Shown piece after piece: positions 7,983 to 17,505 of a stretch of DNA of 64,000 nucleotides. Position 1 is the stretch's first letter. Each line of letters opens with the position of its first letter. The DNA is taken from contig NZ_RQYM01000002.1 of NCBI RefSeq assembly GCF_003859945.1, positions 177,108 to 241,107 of the forward strand, given 5' to 3'. Position numbers and translations under genes: made by a program. This DNA is from Leucobacter sp. OH1287 (GTDB lineage Bacteria > Actinomycetota > Actinomycetes > Actinomycetales > Microbacteriaceae). The notes below the pieces were generated by a model, which did no database searches, was not told the DNA's origin, and saw only the letters and a program-made list of their open reading frames with translations.

Positions 7983-10731
7983 CCCACTCGACTTTATTGT
8001 TGACCTGTTCAACCCCGACCTTGCGTTCCTCGGCAAAGCGTTAATCGTCGCGCTCGCCTCCAGCATCGTCTGCGGTGTTATGGGCTGCTATGTTGTGCTG
8101 CGCGGGATGGCGTTCATCGGTGACGCTGTTGCGCACGCGGTGTTCCCGGGGCTCGCGGTCGCTTTTGTGCTGCAGGGATCCCTCGTCCTCGGCGGTATGG
8201 TCGCAGGCGTTCTCACCGCGCTACTGGTGGCACTGTTTGCCCACAACCGCCGGATGAAAGCGGACTCGGTTATCGGTGTGCTGTTCGTTGCGGCCTTCGC
8301 ACTCGGCATTGTGATTATTTCGCAGGCACCCGGATACGCCGGGTCGCTGCAGCAGTTCCTGTTCGGCGCGATAACCGGCATCTCCAGTGACAAGGTGCTG
8401 CTGGTGTGCGCAACCGGACTGGTGCTGCTAATCCTCGCCTTCCTCTTCCATAAAGAACTCGTGATGGTCAGCCTCGACCGGGAAATGGCGCAGGCGTCAG
8501 GTCTTAGAGTTCTGCTTTTCGACATGCTGCTGTACGCGATGGTTGCGATCGCGATCGTCATCTCCGTGCAGACGATCGGCAACGTCCTCGTTCTTGCTCT
8601 GCTCATCACGCCCGCCGCTGCGGCGCGGCTGCTAACAGATCGGCTGATTATTATGATGCTTCTAGCTCCTGTGCTCGGCGCAATCGCCGCCGTTTTTGGA
8701 ATGTACCTGTCCTGGAGTCTAAACCTGCCAGTCGGCGGCACAATCGTGCTGACCGCAACGGCGCTGTTTGTGCTCGCCTGGCTGTTTGCTCCACGCCACG
8801 GCCTAATCAGCAGCAGGCTGAAACGCACCCTAAACAAACCAGAAAAAGACCGGTCAGAAGGTAAAGCCCGGGTGAAAACCGGTGACGCGGCGAAAAAACT
8901 CGCGGCCGCTGCGGCTTCGCTGACGCTAATCGCGGGGGCGGCGCTCACTCAGCTCGGCAGCACCGGTGCGGGGGCGGTGGCGGATCCGCCCACAGACCTG
9001 ACCGGTAAAACCATTGTGCGAGACGTGCACACCGACGCGGTTTCCGCCTACGCCGACAACGGGCGTCTGGTGCTCGCGAGCTCCGCGGACATCGACGTTA
9101 ACGGTGACGGCAGGGTGGATCTCGCCTCCCGGCTGGATCCGAGCACAACCGTGTTCCACGTCAGCGCCGCCTCCGCAACCAAGATTCCCGCTGGGGTTAC
9201 CGGCTACGAGTTTATTGCCGAACCGGAAACAGTGTTCTGGATGGCACCGCAAACCCAGCAGCCGGGCATTATCTGGCCCGGTTTCAGCACCGAGTCCGCG
9301 AGCCTTGCAGCGCACGGAATCACCGCTGTAGACCTGCGGCTGAAGCAGGTAAACGGCCCCGGAAAACTGGAAATGTTTACCAGCAGCACCTTCGGCGTGA
9401 ACCGCCTGTTCAGCTCAACCGAGAAACTGCCCGACTGGACGCTCAACGTGCCACAGCACACCCACCTCAACTGGGCGTTCACCGCCGAGGGTCTCTACCA
9501 GCTAACCTTCGAGGCAACAGCAACCGTCTCGGGCAAACAGCAGAGCGCCGAAAACACCTACCTCTTCTATGTTGGTGACCTGCCGACGGGTGGTGGATCC
9601 GGTTCCGGCGCCGGTGACGGTTCAGACGGCAACGGCAACCTGCCAGGGGACCTGCCCGGCAACCTGCCTGGTGACCTGCCCGGCGGCTTGCCTGGCGGAT
9701 CCGCCCCCGGGGCCGCTCAGCCCGCACCTGCCCCAACCCCCGCACCAGCTGCGCCCGCCGCACCAAACAACACCGGGACCACCCCGATCCGCCCCGGACA
9801 CAGTGCACAGTATTGCGCACCGGCGCTAACCCTTGACAGCGGCCACATCGACCTGTTCACGGTCAGCGCCGCGGGCGGGGTTGCAGTGCTGCAGATTAAA
9901 GAGGACGTGACCGGCCGGCACGTGCTTCGGCAGCCGGAGACAACGCTGATTCGCGTCGGCGAGCACGCGCTGCGCGGGGTTCCCGCGGGCTACCCTGGCG
10001 CGGGCCAGGGCTATGTGCTGCCGCTCACCCAGGAATCAAACCTGCCGTGGCCGGGCTGGGACACCAACGGCACAGCCGCGAGCGGTTACACAGACGTGAA
10101 AATCAACATCACGAGCGTTACCGGCCCCGGTCAGGTGCATCTCTACTCGATTGCCTCCTTTGGTGGGTGGCGGTCGCTTTTGACCACGGGTGGATCGCTG
10201 CTGCCCGGCACCCTGCATGAGCCCCGCCCGGCTCACACCCACGCGCAGTGGGTTTTCACAAACCCCGGGGTTTACCGAATCAGTGCCTACGCAACCGCAA
10301 CCAACCCGGCAACCGGCAAAACCCTGACAACCGCCCTCAGACAGTATGTTTTCCAGGTTGGTAACGCGCCGCTCGGCAATGTTTTCTGTGGCGCAAACCC
10401 GGGAGCGGGAGCAGCGCAGGCGGCAGCTGTTGCATCGGCGCTGCCAGCTGAGCAGCGTGCCTCACAGGCGGCTGCGGCGCAGCAGGCGGATCAGGAACAG
10501 CAGCTGCGCGCGGCAGCCCAGGCCGATGCGGTGAAAGCGAAAGCTGCTGAGGAACTGAAGCAGCGCAAGCAGCGCGAGAAGGCTAAACAGAAGAACCCGG
10601 TTGCGGACTTTGCGGCCGCGGTGAAGCGCAGACCGCTCGCGGCAGCCGGTGTGATGGGCTTCGGCGGTGGCCTCAGCCTGGTGTTGATCGCCGGTCTAAC
10701 CGCGGCAAAACTGCGCAAGCTTCGCGGCTAG
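7975..10731 (+). CDS. ABC-3 family permease fused to two extracellular anchored-repeat domains
   Basis: A 918-residue fusion. Residues 1 to about 285 are a ZnuB/TroC-like permease with about eight helices. A basic linker and a further hydrophobic segment (about 307-327) follow. Then come repeat domain 1 (about 340-535, QHTHLNWAFTAEGLY), a Gly/Pro/Asp-rich linker with repeated LPGDLPG/LPGN units (538-596), repeat domain 2 (612-800, AHTHAQWVFTNPGVY), an Ala/Gln/Lys-rich probable coiled coil (828-876) and a last transmembrane helix (890-914) with a basic tail. The frame is open throughout. The permease thus carries its own surface receptor modules. GTG start overlaps the ATPase stop. Confidence 0.88.
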   Translation: MLSPLDFIVDLFNPDLAFLGKALIVALASSIVCGVMGCYVVLRGMAFIGDAVAHAVFPGLAVAFVLQGSLVLGGMVAGVLTALLVALFAHNRRMKADSVIGVLFVAAFALGIVIISQAPGYAGSLQQFLFGAITGISSDKVLLVCATGLVLLILAFLFHKELVMVSLDREMAQASGLRVLLFDMLLYAMVAIAIVISVQTIGNVLVLALLITPAAAARLLTDRLIIMMLLAPVLGAIAAVFGMYLSWSLNLPVGGTIVLTATALFVLAWLFAPRHGLISSRLKRTLNKPEKDRSEGKARVKTGDAAKKLAAAAASLTLIAGAALTQLGSTGAGAVADPPTDLTGKTIVRDVHTDAVSAYADNGRLVLASSADIDVNGDGRVDLASRLDPSTTVFHVSAASATKIPAGVTGYEFIAEPETVFWMAPQTQQPGIIWPGFSTESASLAAHGITAVDLRLKQVNGPGKLEMFTSSTFGVNRLFSSTEKLPDWTLNVPQHTHLNWAFTAEGLYQLTFEATATVSGKQQSAENTYLFYVGDLPTGGGSGSGAGDGSDGNGNLPGDLPGNLPGDLPGGLPGGSAPGAAQPAPAPTPAPAAPAAPNNTGTTPIRPGHSAQYCAPALTLDSGHIDLFTVSAAGGVAVLQIKEDVTGRHVLRQPETTLIRVGEHALRGVPAGYPGAGQGYVLPLTQESNLPWPGWDTNGTAASGYTDVKINITSVTGPGQVHLYSIASFGGWRSLLTTGGSLLPGTLHEPRPAHTHAQWVFTNPGVYRISAYATATNPATGKTLTTALRQYVFQVGNAPLGNVFCGANPGAGAAQAAAVASALPAEQRASQAAAAQQADQEQQLRAAAQADAVKAKAAEELKQRKQREKAKQKNPVADFAAAVKRRPLAAAGVMGFGGGLSLVLIAGLTAAKLRKLRG

Positions 10732-10801
10732 CTGATCCTGGCTATCCGGCCACTGGCATCCGCTGGCGCGTCTAGCTATACCCCACTGGCGCGGCTAGCT
10801 G

Positions 10802-10820
10802 CAGCACCCTGACGGTGCTG
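10802..10820. terminator. Hairpin after the anchored-repeat operon
   Basis: CAGCACC and GGTGCTG pair perfectly (7 bp) around CTGAC, about 70 bases after the operon stop. There is no U run, so it may be a weak or factor-assisted terminator. Confidence 0.4.
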
Positions 10821-10956
10821 GACGGTTGTGGCGCGATCCGAAACCGCCCAGCGTCGTCTCATACCCTGGTATGAAATTACTGAAAAGCGCTTACCAAACC
10901 AGCGGGCAGCAATTAGAGTTAGTCTCAACAGCGTTTTGTAGTATTTGGAGTTCGTT

Positions 10957-12075
10957 ATGCAAGTGTTTCGCAAGGTAGTGTTACCGCTTGGCTTCCTCAT
11001 CGCCTTCCTACTGATCGGCGTTTCAATGTTGCTGATGGTGCTAAAACCGGGCAACGGTAACGAGGCGGATCAGCTCACCCCAACCGGTGTTCCCGGCGGC
11101 GTTACCGAGGCCGCTGTGACGGTCGGGGATATTGACGCGACAATCTCGCTGGAGGGCACGGTTAACGTGGATCCGGCAACCCCCGTGAAAGCCAGCACCG
11201 ACGGTGTTGTTAACCACATCTATGTTGGTGAGGGCAGCAGGGTTGAACAGGGCGCGCCGATCTACCAGATCCGCTACGAAAAATCTGCCCCGGCAGCGAG
11301 CGGTGCTGCCTCTGCGGCCGCCGACGGCGGTGACGGCGCTGCTGTGCAGTTGACCGCGCCCGCGAACCCGGAGCCGAGCTACGCATACGCTGACGTTGTT
11401 GCGCCGGTTGCCGGTGTGCTCAACAAATACACCGTTGCTGTTGGTGACACTGTCACCAAGGGAACCGCGGTGACCGCGATCGCGTCGAGCACCTACCGGG
11501 TGAGTGCGAACGTTGAACCGATTAAGCTCTACCAGCTGGATCCGCTGCCAACCGTTGCGAAGGTGATTATCAACCAGGGTCCTGAGCCGTTTGAGTGCGT
11601 TAACCTGCGCTTAAAAGAGGGCGGCGATGCAGCAACCCCGGCGCCAGCTACCCCACAGCCACAGCCGCCAATCGGCCAGGAGAGTGGTTTTGCTGGCGCG
11701 CCGCTAGCTGAGGCTGCTCCGCCGGTGAGCGGATCCGGCTCCCAGCTCAACTGCGTTGTTCCCGACGGGATTAAAGTGTTTAACGGGCTGGCCGCAAAAC
11801 TTGAGATTTCACTCGGCAGGGCTGAGGGTGTTTTGACCGTGCCGCGCACCGCGGTGCAGGGACAGGGCGCCAACGGCAGTGTCTGGGTTTATGACGATAA
11901 GGGTGAACCCGTTGAAACCAAGGTTGTGCTCGGTCTCAGCGACGGTAACCTGATCGAGGTGAAAGAGGGGCTGAAGGAGGGTCAGGCGATCCTTGAGTAT
12001 GTTCCCGGAACTGAACCTGCGCCAGCCGAGGATGAACTCTACGGTGGCGTGGGAGTATCCGGTTACGGGGGATAG
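10957..12075 (+). CDS. HlyD/MacA-like periplasmic adaptor of an ABC exporter
   Basis: Membrane-anchored adaptor of about 372 residues that links the MacB-like permease next door to the outside. It has an N-terminal helix (about 8-30), a barrel-sandwich segment with DGVVNHIYVGEGSRVEQGAPIY (shortened here to GEGSRVEQGAPIY), a Pro/Ala-rich loop, and a C-terminal beta domain (VPRTAVQGQGANGSVWVYDD). ATG 10957 has GGAG at 10947-10950; a TTG 12 bases upstream would bury that site and is rejected. Start of a three-gene operon. Confidence 0.85.
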   Translation: MQVFRKVVLPLGFLIAFLLIGVSMLLMVLKPGNGNEADQLTPTGVPGGVTEAAVTVGDIDATISLEGTVNVDPATPVKASTDGVVNHIYVGEGSRVEQGAPIYQIRYEKSAPAASGAASAAADGGDGAAVQLTAPANPEPSYAYADVVAPVAGVLNKYTVAVGDTVTKGTAVTAIASSTYRVSANVEPIKLYQLDPLPTVAKVIINQGPEPFECVNLRLKEGGDAATPAPATPQPQPPIGQESGFAGAPLAEAAPPVSGSGSQLNCVVPDGIKVFNGLAAKLEISLGRAEGVLTVPRTAVQGQGANGSVWVYDDKGEPVETKVVLGLSDGNLIEVKEGLKEGQAILEYVPGTEPAPAEDELYGGVGVSGYGG

Positions 12076-12083
12076 GCCCAGCC

Positions 12084-12929
12084 ATGACTGATAAACCCTT
12101 TGTGACACTGCGCGGTGTGACCCGCACGGTCACCCTGCCGGAGGGTGACAAATTGGAGATCCTGCGCGGGATTGACCTGGATATTTACGGCGGTGAACAC
12201 ATCGGCATCGTTGGCCGCAGCGGCACCGGCAAATCGACGCTGCTCAACCTGCTCGGGCTGCTCGACAAACCCACCTCGGGGGAGCTGCTGTGGCGGGGTA
12301 TGGCGGTGCAGAAGATTAGCGACGCGAAAGCCGCAAAGATTCGTGGCCGTGATATTGGATTCGTGTTCCAGCAGTTCAACCTGCTGCCTGGCCGAACCGC
12401 GCTGGAGAACGTGGCGGCGCCGATGCTTTACGGATCCGCTAAGGACGTGATGACCCGCAACCGGCGCGCGCTGGAGGTGCTCGCCGAGCTGGGGCTTGAA
12501 AACCGTGCCTATGATCTGCCGCATCGACTGTCAGGCGGTGAGCAGCAGCGGGTTGCGATTGCGCGGGCGCTGGTGAGGCAGCCGAAGATTGTGCTAGCTG
12601 ACGAACCAACCGGTGCGCTCGACGTTGAAACCGGTCTGCACGTTATTCGGATGCTGGAGCGGGCGGTTTTGGATCTCGGCGCAACCCTGATCACGATCAC
12701 CCACGATCCGAAGATTGCCGCGATGTCGACGCGGGCGCTGGAACTCGCTGACGGGAAACTGCACCCGATCGAGTCAGAGAGCAACACCAGCGATATTGCG
12801 CAGGCGGTGAGGGCGGCGAAGGCGGACAGCCAGAAGCAGGCCGTGAGGGCGGCCAGCCCTGCTCGCTCGGCCAGCCGGGCGAGTGCTGACGCGAGTGCCG
12901 CAGATAAGCAGGGGGTGAACGCAGCATGA
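12084..12929 (+). CDS. MacB/LolD-type ABC transporter ATP-binding protein
   Basis: ATPase of 281 residues. Walker A GRSGTGKSTLL, signature LSGGEQQRVAIARAL and Walker B IVLADEPTGALD are all intact and place it in the MacB/LolD/FtsE branch. An Ala/Ser-rich tail of about 45 residues follows the ATPase core and looks disordered. Last four bases overlap the permease start (ATGA). It powers the adaptor/permease pair around it; cargo unknown. Confidence 0.92.
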   Translation: MTDKPFVTLRGVTRTVTLPEGDKLEILRGIDLDIYGGEHIGIVGRSGTGKSTLLNLLGLLDKPTSGELLWRGMAVQKISDAKAAKIRGRDIGFVFQQFNLLPGRTALENVAAPMLYGSAKDVMTRNRRALEVLAELGLENRAYDLPHRLSGGEQQRVAIARALVRQPKIVLADEPTGALDVETGLHVIRMLERAVLDLGATLITITHDPKIAAMSTRALELADGKLHPIESESNTSDIAQAVRAAKADSQKQAVRAASPARSASRASADASAADKQGVNAA

Positions 12930-14137
12930 TCGGAGCAATCCAGGGCGCCTTCATCGAGGCGTGGCAGGAGATTCGGATCCACAAAGCGCGCGTGATCCTG
13001 TCGCTGGTCGGTGTGATGCTCGCAATCGCCTCGCTAACGCTGGTGGTTGCGATGAACTCAATCACCGAGCGGCTGCTGCAGGACGACTTCTCCAGCGCCG
13101 GCGGTCGAGCCGCAACACTCAGGATCGACTCCACCTCGCTGCAGGGGGGAACCGGCATCGGTCGGGTTGATAAACTGCGTGAGCAGCTGACCCCGGTGCT
13201 TGAAGCACACGAAATTAAATATGCCTCACTGTCGGTTGAGGGTGCTGGTGGCAGGCTGAAGAGTGAAAACAAGCCCGCGATCGACACGACTGTGACGCTT
13301 GTGGATCCGTCATACAAGACCTTCTACCCGGTGCGGGTGTCCGCTGGTTCCTGGTTTGCGAAGGGTGACGAACACAACCTCGCTCCGGCGTTCCTAATTA
13401 ACAGCTATGCGGCTGAACAGCTCGGCGTGACAGCAAAGGATCTGCCAACCGCGGTACAGTTGCAGGCACCGAACGGGGATCCATACACGATCACGGTTCG
13501 CGGCATCTTCAAGGAGAATTACGAGATCGGCAGGGTTATTGGCCTGGCCGGATCCGCTGCGAACGAGCCGTTCCTGGAGGGCGCGCAGATCACCGCCGGT
13601 GTTTGGGTGCCGCCCGAGCAGGCGGACGAGATTGCCAAGAGCCTAAAAAAGACACTGCAAACCCAAACCGGCGAGAAGGGGTGGAACGTTAACCGTTCTG
13701 ACTTCTTCGCGGGTAACGATGATCCCTTGGCCGTGTTTAAGGTGACTCTGCTGTCGGTTGCGACGCTGATCCTGTTCCTCGGTGCGATGGGCCTGATTAA
13801 CATCGCGATTGTGACGGTGCAGCAGCGGATCCGCGAGATCGGCATTAGACGCAGCTTCGGCGCCACAGCGTCAAGAGTTTTCTTCTCGGTGCTGATGGAG
13901 TCCGTTGTGGCGACCACGCTCGCTGGCCTGGTCGGTATCGGTATCTCAGTCTGGATTGTGCAGCAGCCGTGGTTCATCGCGGGGCTGACCTCCGGATACA
14001 CTACCGAGGTGCCGCCGTTCCCCGGATCCGCCGCGATAACAGGTCTACTGGTGTCGGTGATTACCGGCGCGATTGCGGGATTCATTCCGGCGGTTATCGC
14101 AACCCGGGTGCGGATCATCGAGGCTATCAGAGTTTAG
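12926..14137 (+). CDS. MacB/FtsX-type ABC transporter permease
   Basis: Permease of 403 residues with MacB topology: one N-terminal helix (LSLVGVMLAIASLTLVVAM), a large extracytoplasmic domain (about 55-265), and three C-terminal helices. The conserved cytoplasmic loop REIGIRRSFGATASRVF precedes the last helices, as in MacB. It forms the transport unit with the preceding adaptor and ATPase. Substrate unknown; peptides, lipids or antibiotics are typical of the family. Confidence 0.9.
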   Translation: MIGAIQGAFIEAWQEIRIHKARVILSLVGVMLAIASLTLVVAMNSITERLLQDDFSSAGGRAATLRIDSTSLQGGTGIGRVDKLREQLTPVLEAHEIKYASLSVEGAGGRLKSENKPAIDTTVTLVDPSYKTFYPVRVSAGSWFAKGDEHNLAPAFLINSYAAEQLGVTAKDLPTAVQLQAPNGDPYTITVRGIFKENYEIGRVIGLAGSAANEPFLEGAQITAGVWVPPEQADEIAKSLKKTLQTQTGEKGWNVNRSDFFAGNDDPLAVFKVTLLSVATLILFLGAMGLINIAIVTVQQRIREIGIRRSFGATASRVFFSVLMESVVATTLAGLVGIGISVWIVQQPWFIAGLTSGYTTEVPPFPGSAAITGLLVSVITGAIAGFIPAVIATRVRIIEAIRV

Positions 14138-14224
14138 CTTTAACCCCACTTTTGTTAGGCTATTATTCATATGTTTACACCGGTTGGGGGCTGAAAGCCT
14201 GTCCGGTTTAACTCGGGAGGATAG

Positions 14225-15412
14225 ATGTTTAGCCTGTTGCAGCGAGACAAGAAGGTCGCGGCTGACGGATCGGAAAAACCAGCGGCGGTGACGCAGGACA
14301 CCCCGGCGGAGCGCGCCACCAAGGTGAGCACCGCCGGAGCGGCCTGGGGTGACAGCTTCGGGATCCTCGCCAGCCGCAGCCTGCAGATCATCATCGTTGT
14401 TGTGCTCGCCGGTGCCGCTATCTGGGGCTTGAGGATTATCAGCACCGTCGCGATTCCGGTGCTGCTCGCGGTGATTCTCGCCTGCACCTTCGCGCCGGTT
14501 ATGAGCTGGCTCAGATCCAAGAAAGTGCCGGACCTGCTGGCTACCGTGATTGTGCTGTTCTCGGTGCTGTTGGTGCTCGCGGGCGCCACCGCGCTAATCG
14601 TTAACGCCGTCTCAAACCAGTGGGATGACCTGCAAAAACAGGCGATCAGTGGCTTCAAACAGGTTACTAACTGGGTTGAGGAGCTCGGTATTATGCCGAG
14701 CCAGGAACAGCTCGACAACATCCAGAAAACAGTTGTTGATTTTGTTACCAGCTCACAGTTCGGGTCCGGCGCGCTCGCGGGCGTTAGCGCTGTCTCAACC
14801 GGCGCAACCGCGTTCGTGCTGTTCGTTGTGATCCTGTTCTTCTTCCTGAAAGACGGTAAGGTTATCTGGGAGTTCCTCACCCGCCCGTTCTTTGGTGAGG
14901 CAGCAGACCGAGCTGAGCGGGTCGGCAAAGCAACCGTGCAAACATTCGGCTCCTATGTGCGCGGCACCGCAACCGTTGCGGCGGTTGACGCTATCGGCAT
15001 CGGTGTTGGCTTGTGGATCCTGCAGGTCCCGCTCGCTCTGCCGCTCGCCGTGCTAGTCTTCATGCTGTCGTTCATCCCAATCGTTGGCGCAACCCTCGCG
15101 GGTATTTTTGCGGCCCTGGTTGCGCTCGTCGCAAACGACATCTGGAGCGCGGTCGCGGTGATTGTGCTTGTTATTATCGTTAACCAGCTGGAGGGTAACT
15201 TCCTGCAGCCGGTGCTGATGGGACGCGCACTGAAGCTGCACTCGTTGGTGATTCTGCTCGCGCTCGCAGTTGGTACGCTGCTCGGCGGTGTGCTCGGTGC
15301 TGTGCTCGCGGTGCCGTTGACCGCAGCAGTCTGGGCAGCTATCAAAGTGTGGGACGGTGACAACCTCCCAGCATGGTGGGCTAGACCCAAGAAGCAAGCA
15401 GAGACGAACTAG
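14225..15412 (+). CDS. AI-2E family transporter (PerM-like)
   Basis: Integral membrane protein of 395 residues with about eight helices. Its layout is typical of the AI-2E/PerM family: two N-terminal helix pairs, a soluble central region, then four closely packed C-terminal helices containing FIPIVGATLAG and NQLEGNFLQPVLMGRAL. Members have been linked to Na+/H+ exchange or signal export, so the name does not prove AI-2 transport. ATG is preceded by CGGGAGG. It has its own promoter gap and a terminator. Confidence 0.88.
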   Translation: MFSLLQRDKKVAADGSEKPAAVTQDTPAERATKVSTAGAAWGDSFGILASRSLQIIIVVVLAGAAIWGLRIISTVAIPVLLAVILACTFAPVMSWLRSKKVPDLLATVIVLFSVLLVLAGATALIVNAVSNQWDDLQKQAISGFKQVTNWVEELGIMPSQEQLDNIQKTVVDFVTSSQFGSGALAGVSAVSTGATAFVLFVVILFFFLKDGKVIWEFLTRPFFGEAADRAERVGKATVQTFGSYVRGTATVAAVDAIGIGVGLWILQVPLALPLAVLVFMLSFIPIVGATLAGIFAALVALVANDIWSAVAVIVLVIIVNQLEGNFLQPVLMGRALKLHSLVILLALAVGTLLGGVLGAVLAVPLTAAVWAAIKVWDGDNLPAWWARPKKQAETN

Positions 15413-15429
15413 CGTTTTGTTAGCTAACT

Positions 15430-15464
15430 GTCTGGGGCGCGGCACTACAAGCCGGGCCCCAGAC
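15430..15464. terminator. Terminator between convergent genes
   Basis: GTCTGGGGC (15430-15438) pairs with GCCCCAGAC (15456-15464), 9 bp. It lies between the AI-2E gene and the leftward sufU gene and could serve both. Confidence 0.6.
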
Positions 15465-15505
15465 GGTATCCACGCTGCCGGGATCCGCGCTGCTGGGAAT
15501 GCTAG

Positions 15506-15970
15506 CTACGCTGTGTAGCCGAGCTTTTTCAAGTCAGCCTCCAGAGCAACCCAGGCGAGCATCGCGCACTTGACGCGCATCACAAACTTGGAAACGCCCT
15601 GGAAGGCGACTCCGTCGCCGAGCAGCTCCTCATCGGGTTCAATCTGGCCGCGAGACTGCAGCATCTCCCGGAAAGCGGCGATCCGCTCAAGAGCCTGCTG
15701 GGCGCTCAGCCCGTCCTCGGTAACCAGCTGACTGAGGGCGGAGGCTGACGCCATCGAGATGGAACAGCCGTCACCCTGCCAGGCGATCTCGGTGATCATA
15801 TCGGCATCATCAACCGCGATGCTGAGCGTTATCTCGTCACCACAGCTCGGGTTGAACTCGTGATGGGAGGCGGTTTTGTTGCCTGCCTGCGGGGTAAAGT
15901 CACGCTTCCCAACCGGCCGTTTGGCGTGGTCAAGGATTAACTGCTGGTAGAGGGAGTCGAGACCGTTCAT
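15506..15970 (-). CDS. sufU: SufU family Fe-S cluster assembly protein
   Basis: Accepts sulfur from the cysteine desulfurase SufS in iron-sulfur cluster assembly. The 154 residues carry three conserved cysteines in NPSCGDEI, GDGCSISMAS and RVKCAMLAW, with the insert before the last cysteine that marks SufU rather than IscU. It follows sufS by 67 bases in the same direction, which supports the pairing. Confidence 0.94.
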   Translation of the reverse strand: MNGLDSLYQQLILDHAKRPVGKRDFTPQAGNKTASHHEFNPSCGDEITLSIAVDDADMITEIAWQGDGCSISMASASALSQLVTEDGLSAQQALERIAAFREMLQSRGQIEPDEELLGDGVAFQGVSKFVMRVKCAMLAWVALEADLKKLGYTA

Positions 15971-16037
15971 GGTTAAGTAGTCTACCGTGGTTTTACCTCC
16001 GGTGACACCGGTGCTGGGGAGTCGGCTATCAGCACGG

Positions 16038-17396
16038 TTAAACCTGAAAATACTTTTTTGCGTCCTTTAATCCAGCAATAAAGGCGTCGATTTCGGCGAC
16101 GGTGTTGGTTGCGTGCACACTCGCGCGCACGCTCGCGGTTATCCCGAGCGCCCTGTGCAGCGGTTGCGCACAGTGGTGGCCGACGCGGGTGATAACACCG
16201 GCGCTGTCGAGCACCTGCCCAACATCGTGGGCGTGAACACCCGCAACATTCACCGCGGCGAGGGCAACACGATCCGCCGGATCAGCAGGACCGAGCAGCG
16301 TCACCCCGTTAAGCCGGTTAATCTCCGAAACCAGGTACTCAACCAGGCTGTGCTCGTAAGCCGCCAGCCTGGTGATGTCGAGTCCGGAAATAAAGTCGAT
16401 TGCGGCTCCCAAACCAACCACCTGCGAAACCGGCTGCGTGCCCGGCTCAAACCGCAGCGGCGGCGGCATAAACTCTGCCGAATCGGTACTGACGCGGGTG
16501 ATTGCGGATCCACCGGTGCGTGCCGGGGGAAGCGCAGCGAGCAGCTCGGTGCGGCCAACCAGCGCGCCGATCCCGTTCGGAGCAAACATCTTGTGCCCAG
16601 AGAAAACAGCAAAATCAACACCGGTCGCAGCGATATTCACCGGCACGTGCGGAACCGATTGGCAGGTGTCGAGCACGGTGACTGCGTTGGGTGCGAGCTG
16701 CTTAACGCTCTGCACAACAGCGGCGGCGGGGGATCGCCAGCCGGTGACGTTTGACACATCCGTGAAGGCAACAATTCGTGTGCGACTGTTCAGCACCTCG
16801 CGGATCGCCGCAACAGACCAGGTGCCAGTCTCGTCAACCGGCACAACAAGGAGTTTGGCGCCGCAGCGGGCGGCCAGGCGCTGCCACGGGATCAGGTTGG
16901 CGTGGTGTTCGGCCTCGGTTGTCACAATCTCGTCACCGGGGTGGATCGCCAGCCGTTCACTGCCTGGAACGCCGAGGGCTGGCACGCTCAGCGCCGCGGT
17001 CGCCTCAGAGATCCCGGTAGCGATCGTGTTTAGCGCGTCGGTTGCGCCGGCTGCCCAAACAACCGTGTACTCCGGTTCGGGCGCGCCCAGGAACTGTGCG
17101 ACCAGCTGGCGCGCGTTTTCAAAGCGGTTGGTTGCCTCGCCGACGGCGTTGCTGGTGCCGCGATGCACAGCCGCGTTTTGCAGGGTTATGAACTCTCGTT
17201 CCGCGTCCAGCACCGGATCCGGCCGCTGCGATGTTGCCGCTGAATCAAGATAGATGGAGAAATCTTTTCCTGCCGCAGCTCGTTCATCCTGCTGCCGAAA
17301 ATAGGCAAACTGTTTGCGCAGCGCCAGCGCGTCAGCCTCGCCAAAGTCTTTAGCGTCTGCCCTGCCGAGCTCGCTGTTGATTGTCTGATCCTCCAC
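16038..17396 (-). CDS. sufS: Cysteine desulfurase SufS
   Basis: PLP enzyme that mobilises sulfur from cysteine as a persulfide for Fe-S assembly. 452 residues. The PLP lysine is in FSGHKMFAPNG, the substrate/PLP histidine in TTEAEHHANLIPW, and the reactive cysteine in RVGHHCAQPLHRALG, as in group II desulfurases. A 40-residue N-terminal extension precedes the YLDSAATSQRP block. Forms an operon with sufU and is divergent from the TRIC-like gene. Confidence 0.93.
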   Translation of the reverse strand: MEDQTINSELGRADAKDFGEADALALRKQFAYFRQQDERAAAGKDFSIYLDSAATSQRPDPVLDAEREFITLQNAAVHRGTSNAVGEATNRFENARQLVAQFLGAPEPEYTVVWAAGATDALNTIATGISEATAALSVPALGVPGSERLAIHPGDEIVTTEAEHHANLIPWQRLAARCGAKLLVVPVDETGTWSVAAIREVLNSRTRIVAFTDVSNVTGWRSPAAAVVQSVKQLAPNAVTVLDTCQSVPHVPVNIAATGVDFAVFSGHKMFAPNGIGALVGRTELLAALPPARTGGSAITRVSTDSAEFMPPPLRFEPGTQPVSQVVGLGAAIDFISGLDITRLAAYEHSLVEYLVSEINRLNGVTLLGPADPADRVALAAVNVAGVHAHDVGQVLDSAGVITRVGHHCAQPLHRALGITASVRASVHATNTVAEIDAFIAGLKDAKKYFQV

Positions 17397-17505
17397 GTTT
17401 TTTGCTCCCGCCGGTCTGTGTTAATCCGATAGTTAACTACTGCACCCGATCAGCTTTTGGTTTTAGGGTGGGGTGTCTGCAATGGTTTGCTAGTAGCATA
17501 GTATC

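Noticed and set aside
10945..10956. Upstream TTG start for the MacA-like adaptor
   Set aside because: The TTG overlaps the Shine-Dalgarno GGAG of the ATG at 10957.
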